Shown: positions 1 through 5,970, counted from the stretch's first letter. The stretch is 8,868 nt of DNA from Methanosarcinaceae archaeon (GCA_020793555.1 DQIO01000236.1:1-8868), one strand, 5' to 3'. The notes: generated by a model not told the origin, from the letters alone. Numbers and translations are program-made.

Positions 1-17
1 TTCTGCAACATCGATAG

Positions 18-28
18 CATAAAATAAG
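18..28 (+). promoter_or_regulatory. Candidate TATA box of the MFS transporter gene
   Basis: The stretch CATAAAATAAG has the composition of an archaeal TATA box and ends about 29 bases before the ATG at 57. That distance would give a very short leader or a leaderless mRNA, which fits the lack of a Shine-Dalgarno sequence before either possible start. The window begins just upstream, so a BRE purine tract cannot be judged well. Inferred from spacing only. Confidence 0.4.
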
Positions 29-56
29 ATTGAATCATCCATCAAACCCGATACAA

Positions 57-1463
57 ATGGAAAACAACCCTGACCCAAAATACAAATGGAAAGCCATGCT
101 GACAGTGTCAATCGGCATATTCATGGCAACCCTTGACGGCAGCATCGTAAACATTGCATTGCCCACACTGACAAAATTATTCGATACCGATATCTCCACC
201 GTCTCATGGGTCATGCTTTCCTACCTGCTCACAATAACAACATTTCTCCTGACACTTGGACGGCTTTCAGATATGTATGGTCGTAAAAAAGTGTTTGCAG
301 GAGGGTTATTGGTATTCAGTTTCGGTTCAGCTCTTTGCAGTCTGTCCACATCAGTCGGACAGTTGATAGCATTCAGGGTTGTACAGGGCTTTGGTGCTGC
401 CATGATAATGGCTACAAGTACAGCCATTGTCACATACGCATTCCCACATACCGAACGGGGAAAGGCAATGGGAATAATCGGCACCGTGGTCAGTGTAGGT
501 TCTATGGCAGGTCCAGCTCTCGGGGGAGTCCTGATCGATATGATAGGATGGCAAAGTATATTCTATATCAATGTCCCGATCGGCATTTTCGCAGCTGCAT
601 ATTCATGGAAGGTACTTGAATCCGAAGAGATTCATAAAGGACAGAAATTCGATATTCCGGGTGCATTTTTCATGTTCATAACCGTGACATCATTGATGCT
701 TGCCATCACACAGGGGCAGGGAATGGGATGGAACTCGCCCCTGATAATTGGCCTGTTCACCATTTTTGCATTAGCTCTGATAATATTCCTATACATAGAA
801 AACAAAGCCATCCAACCGATGGTAGAACTTCACCTGTTCAAGAATCGCCCATTCTCAGCATCCAATACAAGCAGTTTTTTGAGTTTTGTGGCAATGTTTG
901 TGATAATACTTATGATGCCATATTATCTGGAAGATGTCTTGAATTACAGTATAATCCATGTTGGAATGACCCTCATAGCGATCCCGCTTGTGATGGCAGT
1001 GGTGGCACCCGTTAGCGGGTGGCTATCCGATAAAACAAATTCGTTCACACTAAGCAGTCTGGGCATGGTAATCACCTGTATTGCCCTTTACATGCTTGGC
1101 AATCTTAATCAGAATTCGACCCAGCTTGACATTGTTATCGGCCTTGGTCTGGTAGGATTGGGGATGGGCTTGTTCCAGTCGCCCAACAACAGCATCATAA
1201 TGGGCTCCGTTCCAATGAACCGTCTGGGGATTGCAGGCAGTCTGCTCGGAATAATGCGCAATCTTGGAATGGTCACAGGAATAGCCATATCCAGCGCCGT
1301 ATTCACAAGAGGAGTTGACTTGCAGGAAGCACTTGGAGCATCAAAAATACCTGCATTTCTGGCAGGATATCACGATGCATTCATGGTTGCTGTGGCAGTC
1401 TGTGTATTGGGTGTTTTGACCTCGCTGGTGCGAGGAGATGGTGATGGGAAGAAGCGTACATAG
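57..1463 (+). CDS. MFS multidrug efflux transporter, DHA2 (EmrB/QacA) family
   Basis: A 468-residue integral membrane protein that most likely exports drugs or other small hydrophobic compounds in exchange for protons. Seen: the TM1 motif LDGSIVNIALP (residues 26-36, Asp27), motif A GRLSDMYGRKK (68-78), the FRVVQG segment (106-111), and the antiporter motif C GSMAGPALGG (148-157). About 14 hydrophobic segments and this length match the DHA2 family. The start is a choice. A TTG at 30 is in frame (an in-frame TAG at 15-17 sets the limit), but the ATG at 57 gives the usual short N-tail before TM1 and sits at leaderless distance from the TATA-like sequence. The gene is monocistronic, ends in TAG and is followed by a T-run. 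It is convergent with everything to its right. The substrate cannot be told. Confidence 0.9.
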   Translation: MENNPDPKYKWKAMLTVSIGIFMATLDGSIVNIALPTLTKLFDTDISTVSWVMLSYLLTITTFLLTLGRLSDMYGRKKVFAGGLLVFSFGSALCSLSTSVGQLIAFRVVQGFGAAMIMATSTAIVTYAFPHTERGKAMGIIGTVVSVGSMAGPALGGVLIDMIGWQSIFYINVPIGIFAAAYSWKVLESEEIHKGQKFDIPGAFFMFITVTSLMLAITQGQGMGWNSPLIIGLFTIFALALIIFLYIENKAIQPMVELHLFKNRPFSASNTSSFLSFVAMFVIILMMPYYLEDVLNYSIIHVGMTLIAIPLVMAVVAPVSGWLSDKTNSFTLSSLGMVITCIALYMLGNLNQNSTQLDIVIGLGLVGLGMGLFQSPNNSIIMGSVPMNRLGIAGSLLGIMRNLGMVTGIAISSAVFTRGVDLQEALGASKIPAFLAGYHDAFMVAVAVCVLGVLTSLVRGDGDGKKRT

Positions 1464-1473
1464 TTTTGTTTTT
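1464..1473 (+). terminator. T-run terminator after the MFS gene
   Basis: TTTTGTTTTT begins at the base after the stop codon. Archaeal RNA polymerase terminates at such runs without needing a hairpin. The GC-rich palindrome about 20 bases further on could assist or could block read-through towards the convergent HicB gene. Confidence 0.6.
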
Positions 1474-1495
1474 AGAGACTAAAAATAACGCAGCA

Positions 1496-1515
1496 AACCG
1501 CCGCAGGCGGCGCAT
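1496..1515. repeat. GC-rich palindromic repeat, copy 1
   Basis: A 20-nt block with the core CCGCC-GCA-GGCGG, able to form a 5-bp GC hairpin with a 3-nt loop, followed by CGCAT. The reverse complement of 2088-2108 matches it at every base except for one extra T in that copy's loop. The block stands out in an AT-rich intergenic stretch. It may be a dispersed repeat or the footprint of a small mobile element. No coding role is seen. Confidence 0.7.
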
Positions 1516-1581
1516 TTCGACGCTGGCAAAAAGCAAATATACAAGCGCTGCATTTTCAAGTGATCATTTTGACACGGATTA

Positions 1582-1803
1582 TCAGACAGCAACCTTGAGA
1601 TTTTCTCGAATGAATTCCTTGCCTATTAAACTCTTCTCCGCAAGTTCTCTGTTGGAAACTATGATCAATTCGATTGCCTCGCGAAGATTTTCACGTGTTT
1701 CTTCGAGAGTCTTTCCCTGAGTGTTAACTCCAGATAATTCTTCAACATATCCGATATACCAATCATCAGCTTTCTCAAATATTGCAGTAAACGTACTTTC
1801 CAT
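1582..1803 (-). CDS. HicB/UPF0150-family antitoxin-like protein (no HicA partner seen)
   Basis: A 73-residue protein with the HicB-like partial RNase H-type fold pattern. The N-terminal strand FTAIFEKADDWYIGYVEELSG is followed by the diagnostic NTQGKTLEETRENLREAIEL helix. In the family, HicB antitoxins neutralise the mRNA interferase HicA, usually encoded directly upstream. I looked on both sides and found no HicA-like ORF with its conserved GSH motif, so this copy is an orphan or acts as a stand-alone regulator. It has no added C-terminal DNA-binding domain; the residues after the core are a short helix. The ATG at 1803 has GGAG 11 bases upstream and a TATA-like box about 40 bases upstream, so it is probably transcribed alone. 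Confidence 0.8.
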   Translation of the reverse strand: MESTFTAIFEKADDWYIGYVEELSGVNTQGKTLEETRENLREAIELIIVSNRELAEKSLIGKEFIRENLKVAV

Positions 1804-1840
1804 AATAGCCCGATCTCCGTTAATGAGTATTATAATGCAC

Positions 1841-1850
1841 TTTTATACAA
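1841..1850 (-). promoter_or_regulatory. Candidate TATA box of the HicB-like gene
   Basis: On the minus strand TTGTATAAAA lies about 38-47 bases before the ATG at 1803. This would place transcription start near 1816-1820, leaving a short leader that contains the GGAG sequence. Inferred from composition and spacing. Confidence 0.45.
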
Positions 1851-1927
1851 CGATTTACGGGTTTAAGAAGTTTTTCTGCACCCCCCGCGCCGTCTGAATG
1901 TTGGTGTTTGGCTATGTTTGGAGGCTT

Positions 1928-2059
1928 TCATTCTATTTGATTTAGCATATCATTTGGGGTGGGATTTATTGTTAATGGAAAACACCGACTACAGATATTA
2001 AAAAATCCATCTTTGTCCATCAATTTTTGACTCCCAATCAATTCGTCATATATGGCCAT
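1928..2059 (-). CDS. Possible small protein of 43 residues, unrecognised
   Basis: A short open frame starts at ATG 2059 and ends at TGA 1928-1930. It begins MAIYDELIGSQKLMDKDGFF and then contains a CxxC pair (ICSRC) and a tail ending NDMLNQIE. The residue mix looks protein-like rather than random. However, there is no Shine-Dalgarno before the ATG, although GGGAG precedes a second in-frame ATG at codon 14 by about 10 bases. A GC-rich palindrome lies just upstream, inside the same open frame. It could be a real microprotein, the tail of a decayed gene or chance. I recognise no family. Confidence 0.25.
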   Translation of the reverse strand: MAIYDELIGSQKLMDKDGFFNICSRCFPLTINPTPNDMLNQIE

Positions 2060-2087
2060 TAGTCTGCAATTGATTAGCAACGGAGGG

Positions 2088-2108
2088 ATGCGCCGCCTGA
2101 CGGCGGTT
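2088..2108. repeat. GC-rich palindromic repeat, copy 2 (inverted)
   Basis: ATGCGCCGCCTGACGGCGGTT is the reverse complement of copy 1 at 1496-1515 with a single extra base in the loop. The two copies face each other about 570 bases apart and bracket the HicB-like gene and the possible small ORF. The arrangement could mark an inserted segment, or the two could be independent copies of a genome-wide repeat. Confidence 0.7.
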
Positions 2109-2138
2109 AAATTGGATTCAGTTTAGCTAAACAAAGGT

Positions 2139-2156
2139 AAAAATGAAAAACAAAAA
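2139..2156 (-). terminator. T-run terminator of tRNA-Ser
   Basis: Read on the minus strand, two bases after the discriminator base come three consecutive T5 runs separated by single short interruptions (TTTTTGTTTTTCATTTTT). This is a typical archaeal intrinsic terminator. Confidence 0.7.
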
Positions 2157-2157
2157 G

Positions 2158-2273
2158 CGCCGAGGTTGGGATTCGAACCCAAGCATCCCGTCAGGGAAAA
2201 CAAGTCTCGAGCCTGCCGCGTATAGACTCCAAGGTGAAATCACCATTGGATTAGTCCGCTCTGCCACCTCGGC
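2158..2273 (-). tRNA. tRNA-Ser(CGA) with an insertion (probable intron) in the D-arm
   Basis: The acceptor arms GCCGAGG (2273-2267) and CCTCGGC (2165-2159) pair fully, and the discriminator is G (2158), as expected for serine. The T-arm is TTGGG-TTCGAAT-CCCAA. The anticodon loop CTCGAGA puts CGA at 2209-2207, reading UCG. A long variable arm with a TCCC/GGGA stem makes it a class II tRNA. No CCA is encoded. The gene is 116 nt, about 28-30 nt too long, and all the excess lies in the D-arm. The anticodon loop itself is uninterrupted, so this is not the common 37/38 intron. Without the excess the D-arm reads like an ordinary serine tRNA. A TATA box lies about 30 bases upstream and a T-run follows. 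I am sure of the tRNA identity and less sure of the exact splice sites. Confidence 0.92.
2220..2250 (-). other. Probable noncanonical tRNA intron in the D-arm (boundaries uncertain by 2-3 nt)
   Basis: The inserted sequence forms a strong hairpin: CCAA (2249-2246) pairs with TTGG (2232-2229) and GGTG (2244-2241) with CACC (2236-2233). Exonic GACT (2256-2253) pairs with AGTC (2228-2225), leaving AAT (2252-2250) bulged on one side and TAT (2224-2222) on the other. This is close to the bulge-helix-bulge cut by archaeal tRNA splicing endonuclease. The outer helix GCG/CGC is offset by one extra A. The bulge rule predicts removal of 2250-2223 (28 nt). Restoring the A12-T23 pair of the D-stem would need removal of 2249-2220 (30 nt). 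The two criteria disagree slightly, so the mature sequence is unresolved. Confidence 0.6.
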
Positions 2274-2300
2274 AAATGTTGATCTAATATTTGAGTGAAT

Positions 2301-2354
2301 GTATTTTATAAATACATACTCCGAGTAAATCCGAGCATAGCGAGGATTTTCTCG
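2301..2354 (-). repeat. TATA-plus-hairpin element, copy B (upstream of tRNA-Ser)
   Basis: A 54-nt block that aligns over its whole length with 5916-5970, with about ten differences including one indel. It consists of a TATA box and, immediately upstream of it, an imperfect inverted repeat: arms GAGTAAATCC (2323-2332) and GGATTTTCTC (2344-2353) around an 11-nt loop. The hairpin lies between the endoQ stop and the tRNA promoter. It could be a terminator, an upstream regulator site or a dispersed palindromic repeat. Confidence 0.75.
2302..2313 (-). promoter_or_regulatory. TATA box of tRNA-Ser
   Basis: The minus strand reads ATTTATAAAATA, about 30-40 bases before the tRNA 5' end at 2273. That is the expected distance for a start a few bases upstream of the mature end. 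It is embedded in the repeated TATA-plus-hairpin element described at 2301-2354. Confidence 0.7.
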
Positions 2355-2393
2355 TTTTTGAAGGTCTTAATCTATTATATAAGTATCGAGAAT

Positions 2394-3617
2394 CTAAAAA
2401 TCCATCAAAGACTTCTGTTTTTGCGCACCTGTTTTTTCCTCTGGTTTTTTCACCTTACTACCCTGCGGCAGTTCGATCCAGCCATACTGCCCTCCGCCAC
2501 CCGGGTGGAGAATGACCTCGTCTCGCCGGAATGCGAGTATCGCATCAACAATCCTTTTATCCACAATTCCCAGTTCGGCAGGGTCTGCTTCAAGGAGCAC
2601 CGCCACCTCATTCCCGAATCGCTCAATAAGTGCATTCCATGGAGTCTGGACACCTTTCGTACTGATGCTAGAATGGCCCACAGCCATCATGATAATCTCC
2701 GCAAGCGGGATGATGTGCACATAATCAGGGCGGTAATCGGGATGAACAGGCTCGGCAAAATCCGCAAGTTCATTTATGCGGTCTTCCACACCTTTCTTGA
2801 TGCGACCGCCGCAGGAACAGCGCCAGTTCCTTGACAGGCACTCGTCAAATGTGTAATTTGTAAAGCACTTGATACATGCCGATCTGTTGTACTTTCCTTC
2901 CTGCGGGTAAAAACCCACATTGAGCGTAGATTTGTATCCGCCCTCGCGGAGAATTGCCTTTTTCAAACCATCAAAAGTAACTTCCGGCACTTCAAACCGC
3001 GTGAACTCACGAGCAAGTTTATTTGACCACGGTGAATGTGCATCTGAATTAGTAAGAAACGTCAATCTTTGCAATTCTTTAATGCGGTCTGCATAATCAC
3101 TATCCGCGCTGAGTCCGAGTTCAACAAAAGAAACATAATCCGTCATATCCCCATAACAATCCTTCAGGGAATCATGCGCCGCATACAGCGCAGTCCATGG
3201 CGTAAACGCATGAGCGGGACCCACCAGCGCACCAATGTCCTTTGCAGCCTCCGCAATCTCAACCCCATCAAGTTTGATGGTTGGACGACCATCTGCTGCA
3301 AGGTTGCCATACTTTCCCATAACCTCTGCAAGTTCCTCAGCCTTTGAAATTGAAGGCAATATCAACAGGTGATGAACCCTGTTCTTATCTTCGATCTCTG
3401 TTGTCAGTACAAAATCAGTATCATTGATCCGAATAGTCTCATCATCAATAGCCGCCTGCTTAATTTCCAGAAGCCATTTTGGATGAATGCAATCGCTCGT
3501 TGCTACAAGATCAATTCCCTTCTTTGCAGCCTCAACTGCAATAGTTGGCAACTCCATCTTTGGAGATGAAGCCATAGAATACTTAGAATGGAGGTGCAGG
3601 TCTGCATTGATTTGCAT
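2394..3617 (-). CDS. endoQ: Endonuclease Q (PHP-domain deaminated-DNA nuclease) with C-terminal PIP box
   Basis: A 407-residue PHP-domain phosphoesterase of the archaeal EndoQ type. By family knowledge, EndoQ nicks DNA 5' of hypoxanthine, uracil, xanthine or abasic sites. Seen: metal-binding residues in DLHLHS (His8, His10), TSDCIHP (Asp42, His45), TTEIE (Glu74), His83, GPAHAF (His136) and TNSDAHSP (Asp192, His194). A cysteine cluster (C248, C251, C260, C267, C269) matches the zinc-binding insertion. The last seven residues, QKSLMDF, form a textbook PCNA-interacting box (Q401, L404, F407), linking the enzyme to the sliding clamp. The ATG at 3617 has AAGGAG four bases upstream. It lies 12 bases after the PAC2 gene and is probably the last gene of the translation operon. 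The gene ends in TAG. Confidence 0.85.
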   Translation of the reverse strand: MQINADLHLHSKYSMASSPKMELPTIAVEAAKKGIDLVATSDCIHPKWLLEIKQAAIDDETIRINDTDFVLTTEIEDKNRVHHLLILPSISKAEELAEVMGKYGNLAADGRPTIKLDGVEIAEAAKDIGALVGPAHAFTPWTALYAAHDSLKDCYGDMTDYVSFVELGLSADSDYADRIKELQRLTFLTNSDAHSPWSNKLAREFTRFEVPEVTFDGLKKAILREGGYKSTLNVGFYPQEGKYNRSACIKCFTNYTFDECLSRNWRCSCGGRIKKGVEDRINELADFAEPVHPDYRPDYVHIIPLAEIIMMAVGHSSISTKGVQTPWNALIERFGNEVAVLLEADPAELGIVDKRIVDAILAFRRDEVILHPGGGGQYGWIELPQGSKVKKPEEKTGAQKQKSLMDF

Positions 3618-3629
3618 GCGACTCCTTCC

Positions 3630-4418
3630 TTATCCGATATATCGCAAATCCTCATCACTTGATACAGTATCAGGCAAATACTGCTGTTGCTGCCCTTGCT
3701 GCTGTTGTTCCATCTCAGCAAGTTGTGCCGCAATCTTTTCCATCTCTTTTGCCCGCTCCTCAAGAGGAGTTACATCTATCTCAATATCAAGGATCTTGCT
3801 TAACACGCCAAGTAAGAACTGGGCACTTTTCGGGTCAACCAGATAACCTGACGTGAATCCCATAACACACATCGCATCCAGTTTCCTGAATTGGCTAAGT
3901 CCCAGCAGCAACCCTGATGCCCCGACAATTCCTCCACCGGGTTCACTCTCCTTGAACTCTATACCGTATTGTTCCATCTCCTCGACCATATCATGGTTAT
4001 TAACTGCACCAATAACCCCATCGGTGTGAGTCAACTGACCTGTCGGGAATCCGCCAAGTGTGTATATCCTTGAAACTCCTATCTCTTCGGCAAGATCAAG
4101 ATACAGTTCACCAAGTTCATAATGCCCTTCAGTGCTTGAACTCTGGTGGTCACCTGTCAAAATAAGAATATCAGTATCATTTGCCTTGCAGGCAAATATC
4201 TCATTATTCACAAGTTTTATGGTGCTGTCCTCATTGACCAACACCTGTGGAGGAAAATGAGGTGAATAAATCTCAATAATCTTTTCGGCATCCAGCTCCT
4301 CAATAAGATGCTCTACAACAAGTTTTCCAACGTGACCGACTCCGGGAAGTCCAACCAACATAATCGGATTGTTCAGTTTAATGTCATCTTTTAATCGGAT
4401 AACCTTATTTTCCTTCAT
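3630..4418 (-). CDS. PAC2-family protein (archaeal proteasome assembly chaperone-like)
   Basis: A 262-residue protein of the archaeal PAC2 group (COG2047 type). The N-terminal MLVGLPGVGHVGKLVVEHLI segment, the ILTGDHQSSSTEGHYEL and YTLGGFPTG segments, and the GGGIVGASGLLLGL segment are all typical. Relatives such as Pyrococcus PbaA/PbaB interact with proteasome components, but the function of this subgroup is not settled. The tail (about residues 215-262) is a predicted coiled coil running into a glutamine-rich tract (Q238-Q246, broken by one Gly) and an acidic end. It does not end in the hydrophobic-Tyr-X motif used by proteasome activators (it ends RYIG). The start overlaps the nop10 stop as ATGA, indicating translational coupling. 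This gene follows nop10 in many euryarchaeal genomes. Confidence 0.85.
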   Translation of the reverse strand: MKENKVIRLKDDIKLNNPIMLVGLPGVGHVGKLVVEHLIEELDAEKIIEIYSPHFPPQVLVNEDSTIKLVNNEIFACKANDTDILILTGDHQSSSTEGHYELGELYLDLAEEIGVSRIYTLGGFPTGQLTHTDGVIGAVNNHDMVEEMEQYGIEFKESEPGGGIVGASGLLLGLSQFRKLDAMCVMGFTSGYLVDPKSAQFLLGVLSKILDIEIDVTPLEERAKEMEKIAAQLAEMEQQQQGQQQQYLPDTVSSDEDLRYIG

Positions 4419-4579
4419 GTTGCATCCTCTTTTTTAGCTATTCGGCGATATTTTCCATAAGGATCAAGGGGTGAAAATCGTGCCGGCTGTGGACTTATAG
4501 CCATACCGCCGCACTTTGGACATAACTCGCCCATTGTGTATTGCTTACATTGCACACATCTACGAATTTTAAGTCCCAA
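4415..4579 (-). CDS. nop10: Nop10, box H/ACA ribonucleoprotein subunit
   Basis: A 54-residue protein of the H/ACA RNP that, with Cbf5, Gar1 and L7Ae, makes guide-directed pseudouridines in rRNA. Seen: a Cys4 zinc ribbon (C8, C11, C20, C23) followed by the family signature ARFSPLDPYGKYRR (residues 33-46), which binds Cbf5. The frame is open much further upstream, but that part lies inside the aIF2-alpha gene. The TTG at 4579 gives MGLKIRRC, the expected N-terminus and length, and starts 7 bases after the aIF2-alpha stop, preceded by GTGATGG as a weak Shine-Dalgarno. An ATG overlapping the aIF2-alpha stop (TGATG, 4587) is out of frame by one base across a T6 run, so a start annotation error is easy here. 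The 3' end overlaps the PAC2 start by 4 nt. Confidence 0.9.
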   Translation of the reverse strand: MGLKIRRCVQCKQYTMGELCPKCGGMAISPQPARFSPLDPYGKYRRIAKKEDAT

Positions 4580-4586
4580 AAAACCA

Positions 4587-5387
4587 TCACGCCTTAACGG
4601 ATTCAATGTGCCTGTGGAACATACCTTTTCCGTCAGCTTTTTCAATTGTATCAGTCGCAGCCGTTGCTGCTTTCTTCAAAACGCCTTCAGCTGTCTTGTA
4701 ATCAGGTGCAATAACCTTTATTCGGTATCTTGGTGCACCAATATAACTTATATCGACCTTGACATCAGTCTTTTTCACTTTGCTTGCAGCTTTAAGTGCT
4801 TTCTTAATGATATCAATACCATTTGGCTTATCAGATGTAAGATCAACGTAACCCGCAATATCAACAAATGGAAGTTTTATGTTTTCCTGTGCAATCTTTA
4901 CGATAGTTTCAACAACTTTATCGCTGATATCGGTACCTGCAAAAGAATCAACGCCATTCATTGCAGCATCTTCGAATGCCAGATATATACTTCCGAATTT
5001 ATCAATGATCGTTTCATAGACCGTCTGCATGATATTATTGTCAGTCTTTGTCTCTTCAGACACGAACTGCAACCATTTTGCACCTTTTTGTTCGTTTTTC
5101 CAATCCTGTATCTTTGCGCGTTTTTGGTGGTCGTTGACATCCTTTAAGGATAAGTCAATATGACGACGTGACGAATCTACATTCAGTACCTTACATACGA
5201 TCTTCTGCCCTTCACGGACATGGTCCCTTACGTATTTCACCCATCCGGCTTTGACCTCGGATATGTGGATGAAACCTTCTTTACCGCCAAATTCCTCAAG
5301 TCTGGTGTAAGCACCAAAATCGGTTACATTGATGACAGTACAGACTACAAAATCGCCTGTTTCCGGCCAAATTTCGTTATTTTCCAT
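4587..5387 (-). CDS. eif2a: Translation initiation factor 2 subunit alpha (aIF2-alpha)
   Basis: A 266-residue protein, the alpha subunit of the heterotrimeric factor that delivers initiator Met-tRNA to the 30S subunit. Seen: an N-terminal S1-type OB domain (about residues 9-83; DFVVCTVINVTDFGAYTRL, GFIHISEV, DLSLKDV), a central helical domain with WLQF, and a C-terminal alpha/beta domain (about 175-266; KVDISYIGAPRYRIKVIAPDY) that contacts aIF2-gamma. Length is typical. The ATG at 5387 is preferred over the in-frame GTG directly before it; GTGATG is present a few bases upstream as a ribosome binding sequence. It sits 25 bases after the rps27e stop and just before nop10, the conserved euryarchaeal order. 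Confidence 0.95.
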   Translation of the reverse strand: MENNEIWPETGDFVVCTVINVTDFGAYTRLEEFGGKEGFIHISEVKAGWVKYVRDHVREGQKIVCKVLNVDSSRRHIDLSLKDVNDHQKRAKIQDWKNEQKGAKWLQFVSEETKTDNNIMQTVYETIIDKFGSIYLAFEDAAMNGVDSFAGTDISDKVVETIVKIAQENIKLPFVDIAGYVDLTSDKPNGIDIIKKALKAASKVKKTDVKVDISYIGAPRYRIKVIAPDYKTAEGVLKKAATAATDTIEKADGKGMFHRHIESVKA

Positions 5388-5412
5388 CACGCATCACTTT
5401 ATACACAAAAGT

Positions 5413-5873
<461 letters not shown>

Positions 5874-5915
5874 AATTTACACCTTGTTAATTGTGAATTA
5901 ATTATCTTGTAGTAT

Positions 5916-5970
5916 ATATTTTATAAATATGTAGTTTGAGCAAATCTGAGCATTAGCGAAGATTTTCTCG
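5916..5970 (-). repeat. TATA-plus-hairpin element, copy A (upstream of rpl44e)
   Basis: A 55-nt block matching 2301-2354. Inverted arms GAGCAAATCT (5938-5947) and AGATTTTCTC (5960-5969) surround a 12-nt loop. Relative to copy B the innermost pair has changed from C-G to T-A on both arms, which keeps the stem. The extra base in the loop creates the TAA (5953-5955) that ends gins51, and the last five codons of that gene lie in the outer arm. Confidence 0.75.
5917..5926 (-). promoter_or_regulatory. TATA box of the rpl44e translation operon
   Basis: The minus strand reads TTATAAAATA, about 44-53 bases before the rpl44e ATG. A start about 25 bases downstream of the box would leave a leader of roughly 20 bases that includes the AAGGTG ribosome binding site. 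It is the TATA part of the repeated element at 5916-5970. Confidence 0.7.

Larger units (their letters stand above)
1851..2157. other. Intergenic stretch between the HicB promoter and the tRNA
   Basis: About 300 bases with no established gene. It holds the possible 43-residue ORF, the second GC-rich palindrome, a C-run (about 1881-1886), a weak inverted pair AATCAATT/AATTGATT (about 2037-2075) and the T-run terminator of the tRNA. Nothing else with clear structure was seen. Confidence 0.6.

Noticed and set aside
1598..1611. 14-nt match (agattttctcgaat) between the hicB-like 3' end and the gins51 3' end/hairpin copy A (5960-5973)
   Set aside because: Both genes encode IREN-L there. The match does not extend into the hairpin loop, second arm or TATA part, so it is probably chance.
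1466..1720. 84-codon plus-strand frame over the HicB-like gene
   Set aside because: Its first part runs through the terminator and GC-rich repeat, and the rest is the antisense of HicB.
2037..2075. Inverted pair AATCAATT/AATTGATT
   Set aside because: Only 8 bp arms in AT-rich DNA with a loop of about 25 bases; likely by chance.
2394..2396. Possible pyrrolysine (TAG) read-through at the endoQ and MFS stops
   Set aside because: Read-through would add only about 8 residues to EndoQ, and for the MFS gene would run into a second TAG within five codons inside the terminator. Both look like ordinary stops.
2295..2834. 179-codon plus-strand frame antisense to endoQ
   Set aside because: The minus strand carries EndoQ with all metal ligands, zinc cysteines and a PIP box. 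The plus frame has no recognisable domain and is a shadow.
4536..5147. 203-codon plus-strand frame antisense to aIF2-alpha
   Set aside because: Cysteine- and phenylalanine-rich nonsense composition, opposite a clear aIF2-alpha gene.
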